This document shows positions 32,433 to 43,244 of a stretch of 64,000 bases of DNA, in pieces. Location: assembly GCA_016271365.2 (NCBI GenBank), contig CM028129.1:1008319501-1008383500 (forward strand). Reading direction: 5' to 3'. The notes below the pieces were generated by a model. It did no database searches. It saw only the letters and a list, made by a program, of their open reading frames with translations, and was not told the DNA's origin. The stretch comes from Neoceratodus forsteri (Eukaryota; Chordata; Ceratodontiformes; Ceratodontidae). A program made the position numbers and the translations under genes. How positions within the stretch are numbered: the first letter of the stretch is position 1; each line of letters opens with the position of its first letter.

Positions 32433-34656
32433 ATGGAGGAAAATCTTCCCCTGGATTTCACCGGTGCCCCTGTGGCCAAAACATGTCGCGCACCAATCCC
32501 CATCTAATGTGTGTTTATTGCCTAGGTGTCAGACATGACACCTCGTCATACACTTTTTGCCTGGCCTTCCACCCTAACGTCCTGGATGACCGCTTGGCGT
32601 ACTTAAAGCTGGGGAGACCGGAGAAAAGGAACCCTCCGGTGAAATCGAAGGAGGGTAGGTGGGTGGTTTCCGCAGCTGCAGGATCCACCAAGCAGCTGGA
32701 ACAAATTAAGGCATTTGAGGAGGAAGCGGCTCAAGCTTCGGCCAATCAAAGCTTTTTTGTTCCACTTAACCTTGGCTCCACCTTTTCAGGCTCCTTCAGG
32801 GAGTTGTGCCAGTCTCTCCCCACTAGGGGTGAGGCGCCATTGGGCTCGCACTCCTCCTGCCCTCGGAAGAGGGATAAGGACCCTGGGTCTTCGTCCAAGC
32901 GAAGTCGTTCTTGGGACCAAGAAAGGTCCGAGTCCCAGGAACACGCAGTCTCGACTTCGGTCGAGATCGTATCCTCGGCCACCGGCTTCACGGATCTGCC
33001 GTCTGGCCAGGGGACCGAGGAATTGGCAGACGAGGCTGAGATTATTCTCGACCCAATCGACCCTCTGTTACTGACCCCAGTCAACGACTCTTTGGAAAGG
33101 ACTCCCGTCCTTGTCTTTCCTGATGAGGAGACCCAGCCTGTTGGCATCCCCATTCAGGACCCGGTTCCGGACCCTCGGTTTTCACTGATCCCAGTGTCTC
33201 CCGATTGACCGGCATGGCCCACCCGATCCCGGTTGAGGTCCAGAACTCCGTCGACCAGTCGGCCGAGGAAACACAAACATTCAAAAAAGAGGCGCCACAG
33301 GTCTTTATCCTCCTCTGACAAGGAGAGGCTTCAGCAGAAACTCCGTTGACGCTATGAAGACGTTATGTGGCAACAGCTGGTTTTGTCTGGGCAGAAGCTG
33401 GCTCCGCCATCTACCCCGGCCATCACTTGGCTCCTGCCTTCTAGGCCGACCCGTGCGGAACCGAAGTCTTTGGTTCCCCCACCCGTGAGGCCGGCCCGCA
33501 TCCTGGTTCACCTGCCTTGGTCTCTCCACTGATTCTGATGGAACCACCGCCTAAGCAGCCTCAGGAAGGAGCTCCCTCGAAAGAGGACTGAACAGTCCCC
33601 GATCGCCCTCGGCATATTGGGGGAGACCTTGGTGGGAGGCCGTTATATCTCGATTCTTTGGACTCGGACGCCACCGGATTACACTCCCATCTTGGGGTTG
33701 ATGAGTCGTCTGTGGCAGGATTGGAGGAAGGCCCTTCCTCCTTTCAGGGCATTCTCCGCCTCATCTCCAAATCCACCGGAATGCCCCTGGAATCCATCCA
33801 GAAAAAGGCGGAGTACCCCTTTACGGATATTCTCAAAAGGGGGGATACCCCGACGGAGGCCTTTCCAGTGGCCGAAGCCATCATTGGCCCGGCCCTTGAG
33901 CTTTGGCAGCGTCCGGCTTCCTGTCCAGCACCGTCTGCCCGCATGACCCGCAAGTACGTGGTGCCCATGGGATCCCTGCTTGGGTTCACAGAACACCCCT
34001 CGGCCGTGAGCCTGGTGACCGCTTCTGTGTTCAGGTGTACTGGAAGCTTGGCCAACACTGACTGACCCCTGGACAAGGAGTCCAAGAATGTGGACCACTC
34101 TGCCCGTAAGATCTTTGCGGCCTCTTCCTTAGGTCTTCGTCAGGCCAGCTCAGCTGCTATCATGGCACACTTCTCTCATGCCCTCCTGGGATCATTAGAC
34201 TAGGTCCTCCCTCACCTTCCCGCAGACATGCAGACCATGGTCAAGCAGGTCCATCATCAGGGCCGTGCTGTTGCAAAACAGCAGCTCCAGATGGCCCTGT
34301 ACATAGGTGATTCCTGTGCCCACTCTTTAGCAGCTGCAGTGACCACTCACTGCAGGGCTTGGCTGAGGCTTTCCTCCTTCCCGGTGGATACTCAGCATAA
34401 GTTAGCTGACGTGCCCTTCTTTGGCACCGACTTGTTCGGTCCAGGAGTGGCCGGTCACCTTCAGTGCATAGAACAGTCCAGTGCCACCTTGGATGCCACT
34501 TCTGCAAAAGGTTCTTTGGGCAAGAACCAGCAGAAGAAAAAGAAGAAGCCATTTCAACACTCTTCCCTTGCGGTCGGACAGCCCTTCTATCAAGGAGGTC
34601 AGCAGCAACAGCAGCAGGCTCATGCTTGGCGCCCACAGCCCAAGCAGGGTCCTTAA
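32433..34656 (+). pseudogene. DIRS-4 gag-like ORF1 (lightly broken)
   Basis: ATG at 32433 corresponds to the DIRS-3 start. A one-base difference then shifts the frame, and 32483-33208 carries the Cys/His cluster (PCGQNMS, MCVYCLGVRHDTSS) and VVSAAAGSTKQLEQIKAFEE. The frame at 33658-34656 holds the capsid-like part: PLESIQKKAEYPFTDILKRG, GFTEHPSAVSLVTASVF, then after TGA (about 34063) and TAG (34201) LPADMQTMVKQV and GTDLFGPGVAGHLQ. The C-terminus is Lys- and Gln-rich (KKKKK, QQQQQ). About four breaks in all. Confidence 0.8.
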
Positions 34657-34734
34657 CAGTCCCGTAAAGGAGGCTGAGGCACAGGTCCAGGAGCCTCCTC
34701 CTCTAAGCCTGCTCAGTGACAGGTTGGGGGTTGC

Positions 34735-36640
34735 CATCCCTACACCCATCATGCCAGTTGTGGGTCCTCCCATGGGGGGCCGACTCTGCCACTTTCTTTC
34801 AGTCTGGTCCGATAGCTCCTCGGATAGGTGGGTTCTCGAAGTGGTCGGTCAGGGACTGTCCTTAGAGTTCGAGCAGTACCTTTCCAGCCAAGCCAAGCCC
34901 CTAGGGAGGAAAGGATCTCAGCTTGCACTCAGTCAGCTCTTTGAGACGACACAGCTCAGCTCCTCCGCAAGGAGGCAGTAGCTCCAGTGCCGGTTCCTTC
35001 TACAGACCCAGGCTTCATATCCAGGTACTTTCTGGTGCCCAAGCAGACGGGGGGCTGGCGCCTCATCCTAGATCTCCACATCCTGAATCAATATCTCAGA
35101 TCCTGCACCTTCCAGATAGTAACTCTGAACCAGATCATACCATCCCTGGAGCAAAACGTGGTTCTTTTCACTGGATTTTCAGGATGCATTCTTTCACATA
35201 CCAATCCGTCTGTCCCATCAGCGGTTCCTCCGCTTCAGGGTCAAAGGGACCCTGTACGAGTTCCAAGCCATACCGTTTGGCTTGTCATCGGTGCCTCGGG
35301 TCTTCACCAAATGCATTGCAGTGGTAACGGCCCATCTCTGGCGTTGGGGAGTCGGAATTTACACCTACCTTGACAATTAGCTCTTGACAGATTCCACCCA
35401 ACAGGAGGTGGAGAGGTCCAGGGATCTGGCTCTCTGAACCTGCTCCCAACTTGGCCTCCTGATCAACAAGGCCAAATCAGAACTCGTGCCCTCTCAGGTG
35501 ATGGGCTTCATCGGGGCAGAACTCGACTCTTGTCAAGCCAGAGTTCGGCTCCCGGTGAACAGGGTGGAGGTTCTCTCCTCCTTTGCCCGATCATTTCTGG
35601 TTGGGCACTTGTGCCCTGCCTGGGACTTTCTGCACCTTCTGCGTTGCATGGTGGCGTGCACTTCAGTGGTCCGCTGGGCCAGATGGCACATGCGCCCCCT
35701 CCAGTGGGAGCTGGCCGCCCAGTGGTCTCAACGCCACAGTCATTTCGACCAGCTGATCACTGCAACCCAGAAGATGTGGGACGCTCTCCGATGGTGGACC
35801 GCCCCAGACCGGTTGCAGGAAGGGATCCTGTTTGTCCGCCCCGCGCCGATGGTCATTCTCACAACCAGTGCCTCTCTCATGGGCTGGGGAGCCCACATGG
35901 GGGACAGCAGGACCCATGGGTTCTGGACCCCCAAGGAATCCCAATGCCACATCAACCTGTTGGAGCTCAAAGCAGTCAGACTGGCACTGTCAGCTTTCGC
36001 TCCTCAGCTCTGGGGTCAAGTGGTCCAAGTCCAGACGGACAATACCACGACCATGTACTACCTCAACAAACAGGGTGGCATGCACTCCTGTCTGCTGTGC
36101 AAGGAGGTGCTCTGCATCTGGACCCTCATAAGCCGGTTGGAGGCGGACCTCCTAGCCATTCATGTGGCAGGAGCCTCGAACCAGCTGGCGGATGCTCTCA
36201 GCCGCATAGGCCAGACATCCCATGAGTGGTCTCTCCATCCAAAGGTAGCTTACAGTCTGTTCTCCCGTTGGGGCAAACCATTGGTGGACCTGTTTGCCTC
36301 AAGGGAAAACACCAAGCTGAGGCTGTTCCATGCCCAACCCCCTCAGCAAGGTTTGCTGCAGGGGGATGCCTTCTCGAGGCCGTGGACCCCAGGCCTCCTC
36401 TACACCTTCCCTCCATTTCCCTTGATCCACAAGGTGTTACTCAGGAGGGACAAGATGAAGGTGATCCTGGTAGCCCCAGATAGGCCACGCCAGTTCTGGT
36501 ATTCAGATCTCCTCAGCTTCAGCTACAGGCCCCCGGAGCGGCTTAGAACACGCCCGGACCTAATATCACTGGACCAGGGGAAGGTATTCCATCCGGACCT
36601 TCAATCCCTGCACCTCACAGCCTGGTACCTGAGTGGCTAG
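34735..36640 (+). pseudogene. DIRS-4 RT / RNase H / methyltransferase-like ORF
   Basis: Lead-in GGRLCHFLSVWSDSSSDRWV (34770). RT fingers FISRYFLVPKQTGGWRL (35010). A frameshift near 35160 moves to FQDAFFHIPIR. The catalytic box is YLDN followed by a stop (35366-35380). The rest, 35486-36640 (384 residues), is open: RNase H with TTSASLMGWGAH (35860; the first catalytic Asp is Ser), INLLELKAVRLAL (Glu), VQTDNTTTMYYLNK (Asp) and NQLADALSRI (Asp). Then VDLFASRENTKLRLF, DAFSRPW and LVAPDRPRQFW of the methyltransferase-like part. Ends SLHLTAWYLSG. Confidence 0.85.
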
Positions 36641-36678
36641 AGTTCCAGGCTCTGGGTCTTTCCGAGGATGTCTACACT

Positions 36679-37677
36679 GTGGTGGAGGCCTCCCGAAAGG
36701 AATCGACCAGGAAATGTTATGCCTTCAAATGGAAGAGATTTTCCATTTGGTGTCAGGATAAGAGTCTGGACCCCTTATCCTGCTCTGTGGCTGACATTCT
36801 TGACTACCTTTGGTCTCTCTACAAAGGGGGTCTGCGGTCATCAACCCTTAGGGTGCACCTGGCAGCCATTTCTGCTTACCGGGTGCGGGAATGTCAGCTG
36901 ACATTGGCACAGGAGACGGTGGTTGGGCGCTTCTTCAAAGGCCTGGATCACATATCCCCTCTGGTGCGTGAACCTCCACCTCCATGGGATCTACTGCTGG
37001 TTTTGGCAAAGCTCATGGGCAAGCCATTTGAACCCATGCACAAGTGTGAGCTCTCACACTTGTTGTGGAAGATAGCCTTCCTGGTGGCTATCGTGTCAGC
37101 CAGAAGGATAGGGGAACTCCAGGCGCTTTCGGTGGACTCCCCTTGTCTGGTCTTTCACAGGGACAAAGTTGTCCTGCGCCCCCACCCGAAACTCCTTCCG
37201 AAGGTGGTGTCAGAGTTCCACCTTAACCAGGTGTTGACCCTGCCAGTATACTACCCTAACTACACCTCAGACGCCGAGTACAGGCTCCATACTTTGGAGC
37301 TGAGATGTGCTGTCTCCTATTATAAAGAGAGAACGGCGGAAATTCATGGAGAGGTTCGCCAGCTGTTTGTCACCTGCGCTGAAGCCGCTTCTGGCAGACC
37401 TGCAGCCAAACAGACCATTGCAAGGTGGATTCCATCATGCATAGGTCTGTGCTATGAGCTGGTGGGTAAGGAGCCTCCCAGAGGGCTAAGAGCTCATTGT
37501 ACCCACCATACTGCTGCATCGGTGGCTGCTTCCAGGGACATCCCTATCCAGGAAGTCTGTCGGGCTACTATCTGGAAGTCAGCAAACGCCTTCATTACCC
37601 ACTACCACATCGACCTTGAGTCACACTGGGATGCTGATTTTGGGGCCTCTGTTCTCCGATCTCTCTTTCCTAAGTAG
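36679..37677 (+). CDS. DIRS-4 tyrosine recombinase, open 332-codon frame
   Basis: Would integrate the circular cDNA by Ser/Tyr-type strand exchange. The frame is open from ASRKESTRKCYAFKWKRFSI (N-terminal core-binding domain) to LRSLFPK, ending just before the ICR. The first active-site arginine block SARRIGELQALSVD is intact (about residue 150). The H-x-x-R box reads HCTH at 37495-37506: the arginine codon is CAC (His) and the serine is Cys. The nucleophile is kept in HYHIDLES (about 37600). Full length for a DIRS YR, but the lost arginine predicts a weak or inactive enzyme. The translation may start upstream, near 36641, by overlap with the RT ORF. Confidence 0.85.
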   Translation: MVEASRKESTRKCYAFKWKRFSIWCQDKSLDPLSCSVADILDYLWSLYKGGLRSSTLRVHLAAISAYRVRECQLTLAQETVVGRFFKGLDHISPLVREPPPPWDLLLVLAKLMGKPFEPMHKCELSHLLWKIAFLVAIVSARRIGELQALSVDSPCLVFHRDKVVLRPHPKLLPKVVSEFHLNQVLTLPVYYPNYTSDAEYRLHTLELRCAVSYYKERTAEIHGEVRQLFVTCAEAASGRPAAKQTIARWIPSCIGLCYELVGKEPPRGLRAHCTHHTAASVAASRDIPIQEVCRATIWKSANAFITHYHIDLESHWDADFGASVLRSLFPK

Positions 37678-37734
37678 GGGGTGTGCACCTTGCCTCCCTC
37701 CTCCCTGGGAACTGCTTGGAGTCTGCAAAGAAGT

Positions 37735-37822
37735 GTGTATGAACAACATATCCACGCTCCTAGAAGAACAGGTTACTTACCTGTAACAGTAGTTCTAGGA
37801 GTGGTATATGTTCATACACACG
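37735..37822 (+). repeat. DIRS-4 internal complementary region
   Basis: Reads ATATCCACGCTCCTAGAA (reverse complement of the left end) directly followed by GAACAGGTTACTTACCTGTA and GTTCTAGGAGTGGTATAT (reverse complement of the right end). This defines the element termini to within a base or two. Confidence 0.88.
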
Positions 37823-37847
37823 ACTTCCCTGGCTTCGGGCACACAAC

Positions 37848-38032
37848 CTTGCTTCCAGCAGGCTAAGATCTGGTGTCAAAGGCAGAGTTGAGGTATTTAC
37901 CACCCGGGTGGGTGGTAGGAGCCAGCTTGAAGACTTCTGGCAAGATTTAAAGGGGAAAGGGACATGCCAAGAAGTGTGGATGAACAACATATACCACTCC
38001 TAGAACTACTGTTACAGGTGAGTAACCTGTTC
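37848..38032 (+). repeat. DIRS-4 right inverted terminal repeat
   Basis: Reverse complement of the left ITR, with the outer extension GTTACAGGTGAGTAACCTGT that matches the ICR only. Confidence 0.88.
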
Positions 38033-38109
38033 TTCCTCAGACCCCTCATTTTTTTTTTGTGAACCTGTGTTGTACTTTTTCTAGTTGTGCTGTTTAACAT
38101 TTTTTAAAT

Positions 38110-38560
38110 GGTGCCTAAAGCTGAGAGCAGTAGTCGGTTAGTGATCAAACATGTGATCTATAAAGCGGCATCAGGACATCAGCATCTCTGGATTTGATGT
38201 TATTCAAAATGGTTGAGGAGACTTTCTTTGCCTTGCTTATTGTATTGTTAATATGTTTATTGAAAATTAGATTGTCTGAAATATAGACTCCTAGATTCTT
38301 CTATAATTCTGTTTCCGTAAATAGATTACCACACTAGTAAAATGGGTGTGTTTGATTATTAAAGCCAGAATGCATGACTTTACATTTGTCAGTGCTAAAC
38401 CTCATACCCCACCATCTTGCCCATTCAGATGTCTTATGTAGGCCAGTCTTTAAACCAATGATGTCATCCTGGGAATGACTTGCTATTCCTATCTTTAAAT
38501 CATCGGCATATGGACTGAGAAGGCTATCTGCTATATCTGAGATAAACGCATAGAACAAGT
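38110..38560 (-). mobile_element. LINE RT fragment with ADD box, minus strand
   Basis: A 74-residue minus-strand frame reads LLSPYADDLKIGIASHSQDD, then WGMRFSTDKCKVMHSG. This is RT motif C followed by the WG..F...KC..M block of jockey/CR1-group LINEs. Degraded continuation toward 38130 (NLGVYISDNLIFNKHINN). Both flanks of the domain are missing. Confidence 0.75.
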
Positions 38561-38589
38561 AAAGCCCAGTACCAAGTCCTGAGGCACCC

Positions 38590-38990
38590 TGCTGTTATCC
38601 CATCTCCTCATTCCATCCTCTGCTCCCCCACTCCTTGCTCTCAAGGGACCCGTGCACATTCTCCTTTTTCCACGAACACTCCTCAGGTTGGAAATCTGCT
38701 TTGTCATACCACTTCCCCTCACTCTGGAACCAGCTGCCCTCTTCCATCTGTCTCTCCCCCTCCCTTTCCTCTAGTAGACGCCAGCTAAAATTCCCCCTTC
38801 CCCCCTGCTCCTGCCAACCCTCTCCTTAAATGTTTCCTTACCCATGCCCAGCTTTTGACCACCCCTTTCCTCTACCTCCACACTGACCTCATAGTTCCAG
38901 CAACCTCTTTGAAGTTTGTGAACCTGTTTTGAATCCTGCTTTCTGCAGCAGCTCAGCCTTCCTTCACTGTGGCACTATGCAAGTTTTGAG
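38590..38990 (+). mobile_element. LINE C-terminal fragment, plus strand
   Basis: The frame at 38635-38829 includes SGWKSALSYHFPSLWNQLP then LSSSRRQLKFPL, the end pattern of a jockey-group LINE ORF2 (A..LWN.LP....FR..LK). It is short and on the opposite strand from its neighbours. Confidence 0.6.
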
Positions 38991-39059
38991 TTTGCCGAAT
39001 TTGTACAGTTTTGTGTGATTTATTTGTCTTCCATAGACGATGTTTTACTATTTTCATAG

Positions 39060-39600
39060 GATCATAGGATGGTATGAATCTGATAGCCAGTGACCTTAAA
39101 TAACTCACTAGATTTTAATTAGTGAATATTGTCTTCCTATGGCCCATATTATTGTCTAGTGTCATTTTAAAGGAATTTATAGATTTACTTGGGACTTATT
39201 CCTCTGGTAAACTATTCCAAATGTTGACAACTCTGATTAAACCAGGCTCCCCGTTTACTTGACTTGTAAAATTCACCTTTTAATTGTACACTGTGGAGCC
39301 TATTCACTCTTCTGTTTTGCTTACTGTCTAGCCACAAACACTCCCAGAGATCCTTATTTTGGAATGCATTATACACCAAGCAAAGGTAACCTCTTAGTCC
39401 TCTGTACTCCAGAGAATATAAGTTTAAATCCACCAATCTCTCCCCTGTAGAACTTGTTGGTAAGTGACCTGATGTTTCTTGTCGTCTTTGTATTCTTTCA
39501 AGCAAACACATATTTTCCTTTGTCTGTGGTGTCCAAAACTGAACACAGTATTCTAAATGAGGTATGACCAGGGAAATCTGGATTTTGTCTGTATTGCACT
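39060..39600 (-). mobile_element. LINE C-terminal fragment, minus strand
   Basis: The minus-strand frame 39511-39212 reads LLERIQRRQETSGHLP, ERLVDLNLYSLEYRGLRGYL then RVNRLHSVQLKGEF. This is the L..IQRRAT.....Y..RL..L.L..LE.RR.RGDL block of CR1/jockey LINEs. Upstream bases to 39600 continue it with stops. Confidence 0.75.
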
Positions 39601-39839
39601 CAACTTTATGCTCTTCATGTCATCCTCATTGTAACCACATTATCTGACAGGATTTAATTGTGCTTCTCCTTTCCCCCTTACCCTGGGTTGCACCTGGAAA
39701 TGAGCCTTCACTCAATGTGCCTCTCCTGGTGACCAATTTTTAAATAAAATAAATAAGAGCTGGATGGTTGTCCTGAGCAAGAATTTGGCTCTCCTCCTAG
39801 GCCTTCAGAGGACTACACTTCTCACAATGCCTTAGTAAG
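39601..39839. other. Unassigned sequence
   Basis: Nothing recognised. An A-rich run (TAAATAAAATAAATAAG) at about 39739-39757 could be a retroelement tail. Confidence 0.3.
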
Positions 39840-39869
39840 GCATATTTGAAATACCCTCAACATCTCCTC

Positions 39870-40755
39870 CCATGAGACTGAGGAAGATGAAGACGGGGTG
39901 GAATTGATATTATAGATTTTAGCACCCACAAGGAGGTTAATGTTGCCCGTTCATAAATCCCACGGAAAAGCCACATATAAAATTACGTCAGCCACCTACC
40001 TCAGCTGCTGGCATAGACAAGAAAATTAAGAAAAATTACTGGCTGGACAGAGGGAGCTGAGCACCTGTACTCCCACCCTGATCATGAGAGAGTGGTCCAA
40101 ACTGCTGCCTTTGATAAAGTCAAAGTACCTTTTTCCTACCAGCCTTCCGAGAAACATTGCAGGAAACTGAACAGTATGGGCATAAAAGTCTATAAGTTAG
40201 CTTCCCTGCTATTAAGGCAGGCAGCTTACATGGTCTATGCAGCCTAGTACCAGAAAGCCTTATTGAATTCTATACTGGCACTGATGGAAAAGACAACTGG
40301 AGACTTGGTACAAGATGCGTCTTTCACAGCAAGATCAGCCTTAGATTCCACAAAGTAAAAGTTCCATAAAGCAGTGAACACAAATAACACAGCATCTAGG
40401 GTTATGACTTACTCGTTGTCCTTAAGGTTTGCCTGGCTTAGAACTAGTAACCTCTATCCCAGGACACTCCAACAAAGGCAATAGATTTTCCCTTGAGAGA
40501 AATTCTCCATTTAGTGACAAGACAGAGGCTAATATGAAAAAGTTGGATGAGTACAAAACCGCCATACAAGAACAATACTGAGAAAGAAAAGGCCTCCATT
40601 TCCTACAGGCCTTATGGAACAAGATGGAGGAGTAGGGGATACTACCCTCATGCTTATGTATTCTATGAGTATCCTCCACAGAAGGGCTACTATAGGGCAG
40701 GGGTGGAAGAGGCACTAGGCGTGCAGCTGCAACACCAACCCCTAAACCTCTGACA
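39870..40755 (+). pseudogene. DIRS-5 gag-like ORF1, C-terminal half (broken)
   Basis: PVHKSHGKATYKI at 39948 matches LHKSFGKQTIKI of DIRS-7. LLLRQAAYMVYAA (40205) matches LGLRQANYMAYTA. Tyr/Arg/Gly-rich text at 40547-40700 (SYRPYGTRWRSRGYYPHAY) corresponds to the RG-rich Gag end of DIRS-7. The N-terminal Cys/His cluster is missing. Confidence 0.7.
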
Positions 40756-40769
40756 AGTCTGCTCAGGTC

Positions 40770-41924
40770 GCCCATCCCTTTTTGGGGGACTACGACTAGC
40801 TTACTACTCCCAGGAATGGACAAAAGTCACCACAGACAAGTGGGTCTTGGAAATAGTGAGCCTGGGTCTTTCCCTGACGTTTAGAAAATTCCCAAAACTG
40901 CAGAACTCAAAAGTTCTCCAGCTTCACACCCCAGCAGAAAAAAACTGTTGAACGTGGAGGTGAGGAAACTGTTGTAGGCAAATGCAGTTGAAAAATTGCC
41001 TGCTTCACAGTGGGGCAAGGGACTATGTTCTAGATACTTCTGACACCCAAGAAAAATGGGTAGTGGCGATCCATTTTAGACCCGAGATATCTGAACAAAC
41101 ATTTAAAGAAATAAAAGTTCAAAATAGTAGCACTGGACTCAGTGATTGCATCTCTGCAAATAGGAGACTGGCTGGGATCACTGTATCTGAAAGACACCTA
41201 CTTTCACATGCCAGTCAGGGCAGGTTACAGAAAATACCTCGGGTTCAGGTTGGGGAACTGCCAGTACCAGTTCACCCTTCAGCCTTACTTAAGCTGCATG
41301 AACATTCACAAAGTGCCTAGCTGTGATGGCAACACATTTAAGAAGGAAAGGGGTGGTAGTTTTTCTCTACCTGGACAACTGGCTGATCTCAGGAAAAACT
41401 GCAGGAAGCAAAGTCCTCCTCTATACTGCTGACACAGGATACATTGGAGAGCCTGGGCTTCCTCATATGCCTTCAAAAGTCACAAACGGAACCAGTTCAG
41501 GTTCTGAACTTCATCGGTGCAGAGCTAGATACCCTGCAGGGAAGGCATTCCTTTTTCAAGCAAGGGTAGCTAATCTGATTTCGACTGTAGAATCCTTCAA
41601 GGCAGGTCAGCCAAGGCCTACAAGAGACTTTAGGCATTTACTGGGTCACGTGGCCTCAGCCACTGCCGTGGTGCCAGGGGCCAGGTTCCAAATGAGGAAC
41701 ATTCAGTACCTACATGAATTGCTTAGAATGCCTGGCCCTGAGCCCATCATTCCAACCAGTTCATGCAGTTTTAGGAGCTTTGATTTGTGTGGGGCCTGTC
41801 CTATTTATACATGTATATTTTCTTCTACTGAGGTTGGCTGAGTCAGACAGTGGGTTTTCTGGTCATTCAATACTGTTTAGGGGAACACTGGTCTCAGAGG
41901 TAGGATCCCTTGTCTAGGCTGGTG
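40770..41924 (+). pseudogene. DIRS-5 reverse transcriptase (broken)
   Basis: Lead-in LAYYSQEWTKVTTDKWVLEI (40797). Palm block IASLQIGDWLGSLYLKDTYF (41142), in which the first catalytic Asp is kept. Catalytic box LYLDNW (41365-41382), the second Asp changed to Asn (AAC). Connection region FRHLLGHVASATAVVPGARF (41630). It stops at the SINE-like insert, just before the RNase H. Confidence 0.8.
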
Positions 41925-42427
41925 CCTGTTACAGAAACTTTATATATATTATGTGTGTATATATATATATACACACACACACACACTCTTTATCCTCCTC
42001 TGCCCGCCCGTCACCCTGTTATCCCCGGGACTTGCCCCTACCAGTCGCCCAGTGCGGAGCCTGTAGGGAGGTCAGTCAGTCATCTTGCAGCGGAGGTGTT
42101 TTCCTTTTTCTCCCTTCCCATTGCTGGGGCGCACACTCAGGATGTGCTCATGCAGAGGTATGCAAGCATCCGTAGAAGTCCCGCAGCACCCTCCCTTCGT
42201 CTGACCCCTCTGACCCTCACTACCCTCTGGCCTCCACCTGGGGGTTGTCACTTGGTGGGAGTGCCAGTCCTCCCTCCCTTGGAGAGGAGAGCTGTCCTCT
42301 GGATGCTTGATCCTCTCCCTCCCCTGCTGACCCCCGACGGCCTGTGCTCGTTCCCGAACACGGGTTGCCGGCGTGGCACGAGATGTGGCGCTCAGCACCA
42401 CTGGGCCAGCCTGTTACAAAAACTTTA
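41924..42427 (-). mobile_element. SINE-like insertion with 18-19 bp target duplication
   Basis: The DIRS-5 sequence GCCTGTTACAGAAACTTTA (41924-41942) is repeated with one change at 42409-42427, flanking a foreign 466-base body. RT similarity resumes directly after the second copy. Read on the minus strand, the body starts CTGGCCCAGTGGTGC. TGGCCCAGTGG fits the pol III A-box consensus, and GTTCGGGAAC about 40 bases on resembles a B box. The body ends in a (GT)n(AT)n tract (41943-41988). tRNA-headed SINE is the best explanation. I do not recognise the family. Confidence 0.65.
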
Positions 42428-43244
42428 AGGGCACTGGAATGGTGGAGTGAGAAAGACATCCTCTGAGAGAGAATTCCTTTCCTCCAGCAGTCCCCCACAA
42501 TCATGCTCACAGCAGACGCCTCCCTTCTAGAATGGGGCACCCACCTAGAGGACCACTGTGAGTGGCACCTGGAGCATACAGGAGACTTTAGAGCACATAA
42601 ATCTCCTGGAACGCAAGGCAGTTTACCTGGCAATGAAGGCTTTCTCTTCCCATATTCAAGGCCAGTCTGTTCAAATCAGAACAGACAACACCACAAAAAT
42701 GTATTATATAAATAGTAGACAGGAACAAGAAGATCTTCAAAATTGTTCACAGAAGCCATGAAGATCTGGATCCTAGCCCAATCCCTGGAAGTTATTCACT
42801 GTACAGTTGCCAGGGGAAAGACAATGTGCTGGCACACTCCTTGAGCAAGATCAGCCAGGGCTGGCACAAATAGACCCTGAACCAGCAGGTGCTGACATCA
42901 ATGTTCAGATGATGGGGTACACCCGGAATGGATCTGTTTGCTTCCTGGGAGAACAACCGGCTTGCAGTTTTCTGTTGCAGACCCACAGCAGTGGGCTCAG
43001 TCCCAGAGGATGCACTAGTACTCAACTGGTCAGGGAAGTTTCTCTGTGCCTTCTTTCCATTCCCACTTTTACTGAGAGTTACGATGAAACTGAGAATGGA
43101 GTGGGCAACAGCGATTCCCATAGCTCCAGATTAGGCCAGGCAGACCTGGTACTCCATGCTCCTATCTCTCTCCAACAAGCCTTCTGTCAACCAGCTGCTG
43201 AGGTACAGTCTGCTGACACTAGTCCAGGGCAGGATAACCTTCCC
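42428..43244 (+). pseudogene. DIRS-5 RNase H / methyltransferase-like part
   Basis: RNase H: MLTADASLLEWGTHLED (42503, catalytic Asp kept), INLLERKAVYLAMKAF (42597, Glu), IRTDNTTKMYYINS (42676, Asp), then a degraded DN.LA.SLSKI at 42825. Methyltransferase-like: GMDLFASWENNRLAVFCC (42925), DALVLNWSGKFL and APD near 43130. Frame changes near 42720, 42780 and 43140. Confidence 0.75.

Larger units (their letters stand above)
32155..38032 (+). mobile_element. DIRS-4, complete family-C DIRS retrotransposon
   Basis: The ends are well fixed because the ICR (37735-37822) contains both: left TTCTAGGAGCGTGG at 32155, right ...GTGAGTAACCTGTTC at 38032. Length is 5,878 bases. Order: left ITR, gag (32433-34656), RT/RNase H/methyltransferase-like (34735-36640), recombinase (36679-37677, uninterrupted), ICR, right ITR. 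It is the best preserved family-C copy and contains no secondary insertions. Few stops break gag and RT, but key catalytic residues are altered (see the ORFs). Confidence 0.93.

Noticed and set aside
37495..37510. HCTHH in the DIRS-4 recombinase as a zinc-binding motif
   Set aside because: It lies exactly at the H-x-x-R active-site box. The C and H are best explained as substitutions, not as a new metal site.
38033..38110. Target site duplication around DIRS-4
   Set aside because: Flanks 32140-32154 and 38033-38047 share no repeat, as expected for DIRS.
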